A stretch of 64,000 bases of DNA from positions 86,964-150,963 of the forward strand of contig JAFTPU010000014.1 of assembly GCA_017463105.1 (NCBI GenBank). Direction: 5' to 3'. The stretch is from Clostridia bacterium (GTDB taxonomy: Bacteria; Bacillota; Clostridia; Christensenellales; Borkfalkiaceae). Positions 33,556 through 41,870 of the stretch are shown piece after piece. The notes below the pieces were generated by a model. That model was not told where the DNA came from. It searched no databases and worked only from the letters and a program-made list of their open reading frames with translations. A program made the translations under genes and the position numbers. Positions within the stretch are counted from its first letter, which is position 1; every line of letters starts with the position of its first letter.

Positions 33556-33915
33556 TCAGGTTTTGGTCAACTCGCAGCAAGTATATCCGAGCTTGCCGAT
33601 AAAATATTCTCTGATCGCCGTAAAAGCGGATTCGACGGACGAAACGCTGCCCGTTATGATGAGGGTACCCGTGAATCTGTCCACGAACCCGATCTCCGCG
33701 CCCGAAGATTTCATTGCGATATCCGCCGCGATCACCGCGCTTTCGTAGGGAATCACCGTCAATACGCCGATCGCGCTTTTGGTGTAATCGGTCTGCGGAT
33801 CCAAGCCGAGCTTGGTGTACAGCGTTTCCCCGGGGTTTGCGATGATATGGCAAAGGGTGATCTGTTTACCGGGAACGAATTCCTGTATGATCGTCATTTT
33901 ATCTTTCAGTTCCAT
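33556..33915 (-). CDS. eutS: Circularly permuted BMC-H shell protein (EutS/PduU type)
   Basis: 119 residues. The opening RIIQEFVPGKQITLCHIIANP-like stretch (residues 8-27) is diagnostic of EutS/PduU, whose N-terminal strand forms a small barrel over one hexamer face. The permuted BMC fold follows (SAIGVLTVIPYESAVIAADIAMKSSGAEIGF, GTLIITG). A minor shell component, in PduU/EutS thought to bind accessory factors on the outside. Next to the EutP-like GTPase, as in pdu and eut operons where PduU/PduV neighbour each other. Confidence 0.93.
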   Translation of the reverse strand: MELKDKMTIIQEFVPGKQITLCHIIANPGETLYTKLGLDPQTDYTKSAIGVLTVIPYESAVIAADIAMKSSGAEIGFVDRFTGTLIITGSVSSVESAFTAIREYFIGKLGYTCCELTKT

Positions 33916-34012
33916 AATGATACTCCTGTAAGAGTTTGTTTTTTTGGGGGGCGGTTAAGTTATGCCCGTACAACCAAAGCGCAACGCCGTATTGCGTAAC
34001 GAGCTCTTTATT

Positions 34013-34798
34013 TCATCCGCCGATTTGGCACTTTAAACCGCTCTCTTCGGCTACGCTCAAAAGATATTCCATTCTTTCTTGCGTGGGAGGCTCGATTCCT
34101 TTTAACGAATAGTTTCTGTCCAAGCCCGCGTATTTGTCTTGTCCCAGCCTATGATAAGGCAACAGATGATGTTCTTTTACGCCTTTGAGCGTCGCCGCAA
34201 ACCTCGAGATCGCGCGGATCTCCTCCGCCGTATCGTTGAAGGTAGGCACGACGGGCGTGCGGACGATCAGCTCGACGTCGCTTTCCGCGATCTTCTTCGC
34301 GTTTTCCAAAATCAGTTCGTTGCCCGCGCGGGTGTATTCCCTGTGCTTCGCCGAATCCATATGCTTGATATCCATCAAATACAGATCGAGATAGGGCAAG
34401 ATCTGCCGTATGCTTTCAAAATCGGCGTTTGCCGTCGACTCCACCGCCGTGTGTAAGCCCGCGTCCTTGCAAGCGTGCAACAGATCGCGCGCAAATTCGG
34501 GCTGTGCGAGAATCTCCCCGCCCGAAAGCGTCACCCCGCCGCCGCTGCGACGGTAATAGTTGACGTCCGCAAGAATTTCGGGCAGGATCTCGGCGACCGT
34601 AACGTCCTTGCCGACGATTTTTTCCTTGCCGTTTTCGACGAGCGTTTGAATTTTATATTCCTGCGATTCGGGATTACAGCACCAAGCGCAACGCATATAA
34701 CAGCCTTTGAAGAACACGATCGTACGGATCCCCGGTCCGTCGTGGATCGAGAACCGTTGGATATTGAATATTCTTCCTTTGGTTTCGTATATGCCCAT
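34013..34798 (-). CDS. Glycyl-radical enzyme activating enzyme (radical SAM)
   Basis: 261 residues. GRIFNIQRFSIHDGPGIRTI is the standard GRE-activase opening; the radical SAM cluster motif is CYMRCAWC (CX3CX2C), followed by CNPES; SAM-binding GGEILAQPEF and later RTPVVPTFND are present. It installs the glycyl radical on Gly819 of the dehydratase encoded just upstream. Notably, the approximately 50-residue insert with two extra 4Fe-4S clusters (CxxCx2-5Cx3C pairs) seen in many diol/glycerol-type activases is absent: NPES runs directly into the KIQTLVENGKEKIVGKD segment. Confidence 0.94.
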   Translation of the reverse strand: MGIYETKGRIFNIQRFSIHDGPGIRTIVFFKGCYMRCAWCCNPESQEYKIQTLVENGKEKIVGKDVTVAEILPEILADVNYYRRSGGGVTLSGGEILAQPEFARDLLHACKDAGLHTAVESTANADFESIRQILPYLDLYLMDIKHMDSAKHREYTRAGNELILENAKKIAESDVELIVRTPVVPTFNDTAEEIRAISRFAATLKGVKEHHLLPYHRLGQDKYAGLDRNYSLKGIEPPTQERMEYLLSVAEESGLKCQIGG

Positions 34799-34870
34799 TA
34801 AATTATGCCTCTTGTAAACCCGTATTTGTCTGTTTCGAGCGCATTAAAACGAAGCAGATTCTTCGTTTTA

Positions 34871-37402
34871 TTAAAAGCCTTGCTCGGTGCGGTTGATAAT
34901 ATCGTCCTGCAACGACCGCGACAGCGTCGTAAACAACGCGCTGTAACCCGCCACGCGGACGACGAGCGTCTTGTATTTTTCGGGGTTCTTTTGCGCGTCG
35001 AGCAACGTTTCTCGCGTGACGACGTTGAACTGCATGTGCATGCCCTTCTGATCGAAATACGAGCGGATAAGCGCCACGAATTTACTCAATCCCGCCATGC
35101 CCGCCAATGCGGAGGGATGGAATTTCTGATTCAAAAGCGTGCCGTTCGAAGCAATGCCCTGTTCGAGCTTCGCCACCGAGTTCGCCGTCGCCGTAGGTCC
35201 CTTCACGTCCCTGCCCGAAGCGGGACCGATACCGTCCGCAATCGGCGTAAACGCGAGTCTGCCGTCGGGCGTCGCGCCCGTCTGCGCACCGAGGGGCACG
35301 TTCGCGGATACGGGATACAAGCCCGCTTGGAAAATACCGCCGCGAGGGTTTTTATACTGCGGCAATTCTTTCGTATAGCTGTTCGCCACGTCGCGGGCGA
35401 ACATATCCACCTCGTAAATATCGTTGCCGTATTTGGGACACGTCTCGTCGATCAGCTTCTTGATCTCGCGATATCTCTTTTTCAGCGCGGGATCGACCGA
35501 ACCCGCCGTCGTCACTTCGTCGTAAATAGTACGCACCACGTCCGCCGTGATCTCGATACCCTGCTTTGCAAGCTGACAGGCAATGTCGTTCGTTACGCGC
35601 TCCGCCGCCGCGCCCTGCAAGCCGTAGCCGAAGTTCGCGTTCAGCGCGTCGCGGTATTCCGCCATCGTCACCTTCTTTTCTTCGAAAACAAGTTGCTTTA
35701 TCGCAATCAGACCGTCCGTGTTATTAGCGATACCGAAGCCCTGCGGTCCCGTGAAATTGTAGATCGCGCCGCCCTCCTGCAACGATTTGCCGCGACCGAT
35801 ACAGTCGTCGACCATACACGATTGGAAAGGAAGCGGGCAACGGGTCGCATGCGCCGCGTCGATCGCGTTGTTCGCGTTCACGAGCAATTTGATAAAATAG
35901 CTCTGTTGCGTTTTGTAAGCGTTATAAAATTCCTCGAACGTCGTCATTTTCGTGACGTCGCCCGTATCGGGACCGATCTTTACGCCCTTATCGTACCCGT
36001 TCGAGAACACCATTTCCATCGGACGGCACATGTTAAAGAACGCCGCGTCGTGCCAGCCGTCCGTCTTTGCGCCCTTCTGCGGCTCCACGCAACCGATGAT
36101 ACAGTAATCCCGCGCGTCCTCCAACGTGAGTCCCCGCGCCATAATGGAGGGAATGATGATCTCGTCGTTATAATAGGCGGGCAGACCCGTACCGAGACGC
36201 GTGAGCGCCGCCGCCTTGAGCAGGAAGGATTCGGGCGAACCGTTCCACACGCGCACGGAGATCGAAGGCTGGGGCAGAGGTACGTGCATCGCCGCCTCCA
36301 AACACATATAAGAAAGGTCGTTCGTCGCGTCCATGCCATGCTCGTTCTGTCCGCCGACGATCAGGTTTTGGAACATACCGTAGCCCGCAAACCCGTCCGC
36401 CGAGCCCGCGTCGCGCACCTTGTTGATATCGTTGAGCTTTACCCAAATACAGTCGATAAGCTCCTGCGCCTGCTCGAGCGTGAGCTTGCCCGCGTCGATA
36501 TCCTTTTTGTAGTAGGGATACATATACTGATCGAAACGCCCGGGCGAAATGGAATGTCCGCTCGACTCGATCTGCAACAGAAGCTGTACGAACCAAAAGG
36601 ATTGGCACGCCTCTTGGAAATCGGTTGCGGGGAATTCGGGCACGCGCGCACAGGTCGTCGCGATCTTTTCCAGCTCCGCCTTACGTACGGGGCATTTTTC
36701 CTTTTTCGCCATATCCTTGGCGAGCGCCGCATAACGCCTTGCGTACAGAATGACCGCTTCGCAGCTTTCGATCACGGCGTTTAAAAAGTTGCTTCTTTGT
36801 ACGTAGTCGCCGTCGCTGATCTCCAGCTTATCCAAAGCCGTCTGCGCCTCCGCGATGATCCCTCTGTACCCCTTTTCGAGTACCTTTTTATAGTTCACGT
36901 TTACGTGACCGATGCCGTTATAAAAATAGTTGCCGGGCGTGAACATACCGTGTACGGTAAACGCCTCGTACGCCTCGGTGGACATATTCGCTTTCGCCAG
37001 ATCGCTGCACGTTTTGCCCTTCCAATAGGGATATGCGGCGCGAAGCTCGGCTTTCGTCTTTTCGCTGATATAGAACGGGTCCGCGGCACGGGTAGCCACC
37101 GTTTCGAATTCCGCCTCCAACCATTCGTAGGAATATTCGGGGAATACCTGACAGCCGCGGGGCGCGATGGTCGCACTGCCGACGATAAGTTCCCCGTCTC
37201 GAATCACGATGGGGAGATTTTCAAGGATATGCGCAAACGCCGCGCTACGGCGACGAACGATCGGGAGCGATTCCGTCGCTTTATAGCTTTCCGTTACGAG
37301 CACGCCGCGCGCCGATTCGATCTCGGGCATTTTTTCGTAGAGATCGTTCACGAGCTTATCTATTCTCGCGCTTTTTTCAATTACGAATTTGATGTTTTCC
37401 AT
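34871..37402 (-). CDS. B12-independent 1,2-propanediol dehydratase (glycyl radical enzyme)
   Basis: 843 residues. Catalytic motif CIIGCVEPQ (Cys438, Glu440) and His166 in YNGIGHVNVN match the diol/glycerol dehydratase subgroup; the glycyl radical is Gly819 in VVRVAGYSALF. Converts S-1,2-propanediol to propionaldehyde and water inside the compartment. No N-terminal targeting extension is visible, so it may be encapsulated by binding other cargo. The activase follows 72 bp downstream. The upstream 139 bp carry an unusual row of five hairpins. The enzyme is oxygen-sensitive, consistent with an anaerobe. Glycerol as an alternative substrate cannot be excluded by sequence. Confidence 0.95.
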   Translation of the reverse strand: MENIKFVIEKSARIDKLVNDLYEKMPEIESARGVLVTESYKATESLPIVRRRSAAFAHILENLPIVIRDGELIVGSATIAPRGCQVFPEYSYEWLEAEFETVATRAADPFYISEKTKAELRAAYPYWKGKTCSDLAKANMSTEAYEAFTVHGMFTPGNYFYNGIGHVNVNYKKVLEKGYRGIIAEAQTALDKLEISDGDYVQRSNFLNAVIESCEAVILYARRYAALAKDMAKKEKCPVRKAELEKIATTCARVPEFPATDFQEACQSFWFVQLLLQIESSGHSISPGRFDQYMYPYYKKDIDAGKLTLEQAQELIDCIWVKLNDINKVRDAGSADGFAGYGMFQNLIVGGQNEHGMDATNDLSYMCLEAAMHVPLPQPSISVRVWNGSPESFLLKAAALTRLGTGLPAYYNDEIIIPSIMARGLTLEDARDYCIIGCVEPQKGAKTDGWHDAAFFNMCRPMEMVFSNGYDKGVKIGPDTGDVTKMTTFEEFYNAYKTQQSYFIKLLVNANNAIDAAHATRCPLPFQSCMVDDCIGRGKSLQEGGAIYNFTGPQGFGIANNTDGLIAIKQLVFEEKKVTMAEYRDALNANFGYGLQGAAAERVTNDIACQLAKQGIEITADVVRTIYDEVTTAGSVDPALKKRYREIKKLIDETCPKYGNDIYEVDMFARDVANSYTKELPQYKNPRGGIFQAGLYPVSANVPLGAQTGATPDGRLAFTPIADGIGPASGRDVKGPTATANSVAKLEQGIASNGTLLNQKFHPSALAGMAGLSKFVALIRSYFDQKGMHMQFNVVTRETLLDAQKNPEKYKTLVVRVAGYSALFTTLSRSLQDDIINRTEQGF

Positions 37403-37416
37403 ATTGCGTTACCTTT

Positions 37417-37528
37417 CGCAAGCAAGGCTTGCGCCGACCGCTCCGCGGTGGCAAATCAAAGATTTCCTTCTTGGGGCTGACTATGCGAGGGCGCTGCCCT
37501 CAACCTCCCGCAAGGAACTGAGTTCCTT
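37417..37528. repeat. Row of five short hairpins between pduT-like and dehydratase genes
   Basis: Within 112 bases there are five perfect small stems, each with a 3-base loop: CGCAAGC/GCTTGCG (37417-37433), ACCGC/GCGGT (37437-37449), AAATC/GATTT (37453-37465), GAGGGC/GCCCTC (37487-37501), AAGGAAC/GTTCCTT (37512-37528). There is no T-run, so they are not terminators. This looks like a multi-palindrome repeat element or an RNA processing region in the operon transcript. Confidence 0.8.
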
Positions 37529-37541
37529 ACCTCTTAACTTA

Positions 37542-38087
37542 TTAAAGCTGCTCCCAAAGCTCTGCGTGAGGGGCGGCGATAACAGAATACGACGAAAGCT
37601 GACCGCTCGTCTTAGCGTAGTTTGCGCCCGCTTCGACCGCCGCCGTCACGTCGCCCACTTCGCCCGTGATCATCACGACGCCCTTGCCGCCCATACCGCG
37701 GGATACGCGCAAATCGAAAACTTCCACGCGCGCCGTCTTTACCGCGATATCCGCCGCCTTGATCGTCGTTGCCGCCGAGAAGGTTTCTATCAAGCCCAAC
37801 GAGCCTTTCTTTTCGCTCTTTTGCGTACCGAAAAGCGCCGTGATCACCTGCTCGTCGATCCGACCCATTACGGAGGAATCGATCACGTAATTGCCGAATT
37901 TTTCCAGCACGTGGTCAACCGAAGCCGTTACGTTGGAGATCGAACCCGTCAGAATGATCTCGTATTTACCGGGACACGCGGGATGCGCGGAAACCATTTC
38001 CACGCCCGCGCTTTTCAGCGCCGCGTCCGTCGCCTCCACACCTTTGGGAATACTCTTTAATTCAATGACACCGATCGATTTAAACAT
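37542..38087 (-). CDS. pduT: Tandem-domain BMC-T shell protein, PduT-like with 4Fe-4S pore
   Basis: 181 residues with two BMC domains (1-90, 95-180). SAHPACPGKYEIILTG places a cysteine at residue 38, the same position as the cysteine of PduT that binds a 4Fe-4S cluster at the trimer centre; the CPGK context is conserved. It forms pseudohexameric tiles and probably lets electrons cross the shell. The ATG overlaps the stop of the PduS-like gene by one base, tying the two predicted redox partners together. Confidence 0.93.
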   Translation of the reverse strand: MFKSIGVIELKSIPKGVEATDAALKSAGVEMVSAHPACPGKYEIILTGSISNVTASVDHVLEKFGNYVIDSSVMGRIDEQVITALFGTQKSEKKGSLGLIETFSAATTIKAADIAVKTARVEVFDLRVSRGMGGKGVVMITGEVGDVTAAVEAGANYAKTSGQLSSYSVIAAPHAELWEQL

Positions 38088-39409
38088 TATGCTCTATCCT
38101 TCTCTATGATGATTTTCACGCCTTCTTCCACCGTGATTCTGCCCGAAACGGACGCGTATTGCGGGAGCGAAAGCCCCTCCGCGCTCTCGGCGATCTTGTC
38201 GCCTTTTTGCACGATATCGCCGTCCTTTACGATCGGTACGCTCGGCGCGCCGATATGTTGACGAAGCAATATCTCCACGCGCGGGAAATCGTTTTGCTCG
38301 CCGATATATTTCGCAAGCTTATCGAATTTTGCAACGCCCAGCACGCTCGCCCAACGCTCGGACGGGATCATTCTGTATTCCCGTTCGGGGGCAGGCTCGA
38401 CGTCCGTTTTACCGACGTAACGGAGCTTGTTTTTCGCAAGCAACGCCTTATACTCGTTGATGACCGCTTTCGGCGAAATCCCTTGGCAGCAAGCGAGCGA
38501 TTCGCACACGCCGCACCCGCAACAAAGGGTAGCGGACAACACCATCTGCGGCAATGCCGTCACCGCCGATTTCGCCGTACGCACCATTTTGTGCGGCTCG
38601 AGCGGATAGCCGAGCAAGGCTCTGGGACACATGTCCGTACACCTCGTACATTGACAGCACGCCGTTTCCGCGCGGGCGATCGACTTCGCTCCGTCGATAA
38701 ATTTCGAAACGATCGCTTCGCAATTGTCGGGCAGGATCAGAAGTCCCTTGGTCGTTTTGGTGATCACCGCCGTTTCGGGATCGATCGCCTTACCCATCGA
38801 CGGACCGCCGTCGAGCACGGTATGCTCTGCGGGAACCGCGATCCCGTTCTTTTCGAACAGCGCCCAAACGGGCGTGCCGATCGGGACCTTTACCACGATA
38901 GGCTCGGGCACATTTCCCGCCACCGTCACCCATTTTTCGACGAGCGGTTCGCCGCGCTTCACCATCTGCGCTACGTTGTACATCGTTTCGACGTTATAGA
39001 CGATCACGCCCGCGGTGATGGGAAGATTCCCCGGTCTCACCACGCGTCCCGTCGACTGATAGATAAGACTGATCTCGTCGCCCATCGGATATACGTCGGG
39101 CAACGTTTTTAAAAATATCTTATCCGCCAGCTTCGCCCCGTCGGTAAGACGGAGACGTTTTGCGGTATGCTCTTTTACGCAAAGCAGGGCGCGGGGAATA
39201 TTCGCATATTCCAGCACCTCTTTAATGCCCGTGAGCACCGCGTTTATTTCTTTATGTAAAAGCACGTAATCGGTATACAGCAACGGCTCGCATTCCGCCC
39301 CGTTGATCACGAGCGTGTCCGCCCCCTCGGCAAGCTTTGCATACGAGGGGAAGCCGGCGCCGCCCGAGCCGACGATCCCTGCTTCTTTCATAAGTTCTTT
39401 CAAGTTCAT
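38087..39409 (-). CDS. pduS: RnfC/PduS-like flavin and iron-sulfur NADH oxidoreductase
   Basis: 440 residues. FMN/NADH-binding N-terminal half (GIVGSGGAGFPSYAKLA, NGAECEPLLYTDYVLL, YPMGDEISLIYQ), a SLBB-like region, two 4Fe-4S motifs (CCQCTRCTDMCP; CCGCGVCESLACCQ) and a C-terminal PduS-type domain. In cobalamin-dependent operons PduS reduces B12; here the dehydratase is B12-free, so a role in re-oxidising NADH through the PduT-like Fe-S shell protein is more likely. One-base overlap with pduT. Confidence 0.92.
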   Translation of the reverse strand: MNLKELMKEAGIVGSGGAGFPSYAKLAEGADTLVINGAECEPLLYTDYVLLHKEINAVLTGIKEVLEYANIPRALLCVKEHTAKRLRLTDGAKLADKIFLKTLPDVYPMGDEISLIYQSTGRVVRPGNLPITAGVIVYNVETMYNVAQMVKRGEPLVEKWVTVAGNVPEPIVVKVPIGTPVWALFEKNGIAVPAEHTVLDGGPSMGKAIDPETAVITKTTKGLLILPDNCEAIVSKFIDGAKSIARAETACCQCTRCTDMCPRALLGYPLEPHKMVRTAKSAVTALPQMVLSATLCCGCGVCESLACCQGISPKAVINEYKALLAKNKLRYVGKTDVEPAPEREYRMIPSERWASVLGVAKFDKLAKYIGEQNDFPRVEILLRQHIGAPSVPIVKDGDIVQKGDKIAESAEGLSLPQYASVSGRITVEEGVKIIIEKDRA

Positions 39410-39455
39410 ATTACAGCCTATATAATAACCGCTAAAACGCTTTTACGCGTTCGGC

Positions 39456-39704
39456 TCAATCTACGATACCGACGATCACCGCATCGCACGGTGCGTTCGT
39501 ATTGTGCAACGCCAAACGAGCGGAACTGCCCGTCGTGATGAGTACCGTTTCGCCGATACCTGCGCCCACGCTATCGACCGCGATAACGTATTTGCCCGTC
39601 AACTCGCCGTTCTCCATGATCTCCACTTCCATGAACTTCGAGCCGACCAACGCTTCCTGTTTTCTCGTGGAAACAATGTTTCCTCTGATAATGCCTCTTA
39701 ACAC
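39456..39704 (-). CDS. pduN: Pentameric BMC-P vertex protein (EutN/CcmL/PduN)
   Basis: 82 residues. MLRGIIRGNIVSTRKQEALVG, VAVDSVGAGIGETVLITTGSSAR (bases of the acylphosphatase-like OB pentamer) and NAPCDAVIVGIVD are diagnostic. Caps the twelve vertices of the shell. Four bases downstream of pduL. Confidence 0.95.
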   Translation of the reverse strand: MLRGIIRGNIVSTRKQEALVGSKFMEVEIMENGELTGKYVIAVDSVGAGIGETVLITTGSSARLALHNTNAPCDAVIVGIVD

Positions 39705-39708
39705 TTTT

Positions 39709-40365
39709 TCACTCCTTGACGACTTTTACCTTGAAGCCGTTGCCGATCCCCGCCGCATTGGCGTCGTCCGTATCAACGTGCATTTCCAAACGGAAATCGG
39801 GGTGCACGCGCACCTGCACGTCATACCATCTCGTACGGCGTTTGCCCTCTACGTCCACCGTTACCGTATCGCCGTCTTTCACGCCGAATTTCACGCCGTC
39901 GCTCGGGGACATATGAATGTGTCTGTTCGCGATGATACAGCCCTCTTTCAGTTGCACCACGCCCTTGGGACCGACGATCGTAACGCCCGCCGAGCCCTCC
40001 GTTTTGCCCGATTCGCGTACGGGCGGTTTTACCTTTAAAACGTAGGAATCGGTCATCGAAATTTCCACCTGCGATTTGCTTCTGAGCGGTCCCAATACGC
40101 GTACGCCTTCGATGGGTCGCATGGCGGGTCCTATCAGCGTCAAGGTCTCCTTGCACGCATACTGCCCCGGTTGCGACAGATCTTTGAGCGGCGTAAGCTC
40201 GTAGCCCTCGCCGAACAACGTGGCAAGATCCGCCTTGTTCAAATGAATATGTCTGTTGGATACGCCTACGGGCACTTCGTTGTCGCTTCCCGCCGACGCG
40301 CCGCCCTCCATATCCGCCAATACCTTTTTCACGAGTTCCGCAATTTTTGCACTTGAAATTTCCAT
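39709..40365 (-). CDS. pduL: Phosphate propanoyltransferase with encapsulation peptide
   Basis: 218 residues. Converts propionyl-CoA and phosphate to propionyl-phosphate and recycles CoA inside the compartment. Two PduL zinc-binding halves: VGVSNRHIHLNKADL ... LTPLKDLSQPGQYACKETLTL and IIANRHIHMSPSDG ... DGDTVTVDVEG. The first 21 residues (EISSAKIAELVKKVLADM) form a short amphipathic helix, followed by a Gly/Ala/Ser linker, the classic encapsulation peptide. An unusual hairpin row lies upstream. Confidence 0.96.
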   Translation of the reverse strand: MEISSAKIAELVKKVLADMEGGASAGSDNEVPVGVSNRHIHLNKADLATLFGEGYELTPLKDLSQPGQYACKETLTLIGPAMRPIEGVRVLGPLRSKSQVEISMTDSYVLKVKPPVRESGKTEGSAGVTIVGPKGVVQLKEGCIIANRHIHMSPSDGVKFGVKDGDTVTVDVEGKRRTRWYDVQVRVHPDFRLEMHVDTDDANAAGIGNGFKVKVVKE

Positions 40366-40397
40366 AACGTTCCTTTTCTCTTTTTACTACCGTTTTC

Positions 40398-40517
40398 GGG
40401 GAAATCCCCTGTTTTTGGGCGCAATACGCCCGTAAAGTCTGTTCTTTGCGTCTTTTTACGCAATTTTCGCAATCGAAAAACCTCCGTAGTATCCGAAGCG
40501 TTTTCTTCGGATACTAC
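40398..40517 (-). repeat. Row of hairpins between the major shell gene and pduL
   Basis: Successive stems: GGGG-AAAT-CCCC (40398-40409), GGGCG/CGCCC (40417-40431), TTGCG/CGCAA (40446-40463), TTTTCG/CGAAAA (40464-40479) and a 13-bp stem GTAGTATCCGAAG/CTTCGGATACTAC (40486-40517). On the minus strand the last stem comes first and is followed by GGAGGTTTTT, so it could attenuate transcription or protect the 3' end of the shell-gene mRNA and lower pduL expression relative to the shell genes. Confidence 0.7.
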
Positions 40518-40547
40518 GAGTTCCTTTACCGTTAAATAAGTAGAAAA

Positions 40548-40820
40548 TTATTTAATAGCGGGAAGAAGTTTTTCAACGTCTGCGTGAGGACGAGGGATTA
40601 CGTGCGTTGCGATCACTTCGCCGAGCGCCGTCGCCGCTGCCGTACCTGCTTCCACAGCCGCTTTTACCGCGCCTACGTCGCCGCGGACCATAACGCTTAC
40701 CAAACCGCTACCGATCTTTTCGCTGCCGATAAGTACGACGTTCGCCGCCTTTACCATTGCATCTGCCGCTTCGATCGCCGCTACGAGACCTCTCGTTTCT
40801 ACCATGCCCAATGCTTCCAT
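40548..40820 (-). CDS. BMC-H major shell protein (PduA/PduJ type), copy B
   Basis: 90 residues, a single BMC domain: [40 protein letters not shown] with the pore loop KIGSG, and [15 protein letters not shown]. Forms the hexameric facets and pores that admit propanediol. It differs from the gene at 41209-41484 by the penultimate residue (A or S) and one extra N-terminal Met, and the DNA is also nearly the same, so the pair arose by recent duplication or is kept alike by gene conversion. GGAGG precedes the ATG. Confidence 0.96.
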   Translation of the reverse strand: MEALGMVETRGLVAAIEAADAMVKAANVVLIGSEKIGSGLVSVMVRGDVGAVKAAVEAGTAAATALGEVIATHVIPRPHADVEKLLPAIK

Positions 40821-40890
40821 TTTTAAAATCCTCCTGAGATTTTTTTGTTTTTCTTTTTTTATTTAAAGCTTTCGCTTTTAAATACCGTTT

Positions 40891-41163
40891 TTAACCCGTC
40901 GTTAAAAATTTCATAACGTCGGGATGCGGGCGCGCAATCACCTCGCACACTTTTACGTTGCCGACCTCCGCCGCCGCCTTTGCGCCCGCTTCGAGTGCCG
41001 CTTTCACGGCGGAAACTTCACCTTCGACCACAATCGTTACCAATCTGCCGCCAAGCCGTTTTTCCACGTGGATCAGCTTTACGTCTGCGGCTTTTACCAT
41101 TGCGTCAAGCCCGGTGATTGCGGCAACCATGGCTTGCACTTCCAGTAACGCTATTGCTTTCAT
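40891..41163 (-). CDS. BMC-H shell protein, divergent paralogue
   Basis: 90 residues: KAIALLEVQAMVAAITGLDA, LIHVEKRLGGRLVTIVVEGEV, CEVIARPHPDVMKFL. The pore loop is KRLGG instead of KIGSG and carries extra charge, so selectivity probably differs from that of the flanking copies. It sits between the two nearly identical major shell genes. Confidence 0.94.
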   Translation of the reverse strand: MKAIALLEVQAMVAAITGLDAMVKAADVKLIHVEKRLGGRLVTIVVEGEVSAVKAALEAGAKAAAEVGNVKVCEVIARPHPDVMKFLTTG

Positions 41164-41208
41164 TGTCTTGTTCTCCTTGCTTGTTTTTAAAACTCTTACC
41201 CCTTTCTA

Positions 41209-41484
41209 TTATTTGATCGAGGGAAGAAGCTTTTCAACGTCTGCGTGGGGACGAGGGATTACGTGCGTTGCGATCACTTCGCCGAGCGCCGTCGCCGCCG
41301 CCGTACCTGCTTCCACTGCCGCTTTTACCGCGCCTACGTCGCCGCGAACCATAACGCTTACCAAACCGCTACCGATCTTTTCGCTGCCGATAAGTACGAC
41401 GTTCGCCGCCTTTACCATTGCATCCGCCGCTTCGATCGCCGCTACGAGACCTCTCGTTTCTACCATACCTAATGCTTCCATCAT
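41209..41484 (-). CDS. BMC-H major shell protein (PduA/PduJ type), copy A
   Basis: 91 residues; sequence as for copy B (KIGSG pore, [18 protein letters not shown] end). AAGGAG lies ten bases before the first of two adjacent ATGs. Two gene copies probably raise the dose of the main facet protein. Confidence 0.96.
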   Translation of the reverse strand: MMEALGMVETRGLVAAIEAADAMVKAANVVLIGSEKIGSGLVSVMVRGDVGAVKAAVEAGTAAATALGEVIATHVIPRPHADVEKLLPSIK

Positions 41485-41519
41485 TGTTGTAATTCTCCTT
41501 AAAATTTATTTTTTATTTT

Positions 41520-41837
41520 TTATCTTAATTTGTCTTTTCCGAGGGCGTTCAGATGGGCGAACCATTCGATTTCCTCGCTTTGTCTTGCTATCACTTTGTG
41601 CGTGATATACAATTCTCTCTTTTCGGCTTCGAGCTTTCCCGCCTGCACAGCCGCTTCCACTGCCGCCGCGTCGCCTTCGATCTTGATCGCCATCACGAGC
41701 GGAACGCGCGCGGAATCCCCCGCCGCAGGTTTGTTTTTGTCGATCGCCACCACCTTTACGTCGGCGGCTTTCGCCATTTTATCGGCAACTACGATAGCGG
41801 TAGCGAAGCCGAATACTTCTATCATGCCAAGTGCCAT
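41520..41837 (-). CDS. BMC-H shell protein with insertion and C-terminal extension
   Basis: 105 residues. BMC fold MALGMIEVFGFATAIVVADKMAKAADV with an enlarged mid-region (DKNKPAAGDSARVPLVMAIKI) and a charged tail (IARQSEEIEWFAHLNALGKDKLR). The changed loop replaces the usual pore motif, so pore size or partner binding is altered. Upstream-most of four consecutive BMC-H genes; 35 bp from the next. Confidence 0.9.
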   Translation of the reverse strand: MALGMIEVFGFATAIVVADKMAKAADVKVVAIDKNKPAAGDSARVPLVMAIKIEGDAAAVEAAVQAGKLEAEKRELYITHKVIARQSEEIEWFAHLNALGKDKLR

Positions 41838-41870
41838 AAGTGTTTTACCTCAAACTTTTCTGTTTTCTTT

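Noticed and set aside
38087-39409. Presence of a PduS-like gene as evidence for B12-dependent propanediol use
   Set aside because: The dehydratase has glycyl-radical and catalytic Cys motifs and an activase, and no PduCDE, PduGH or cobalamin genes are present.
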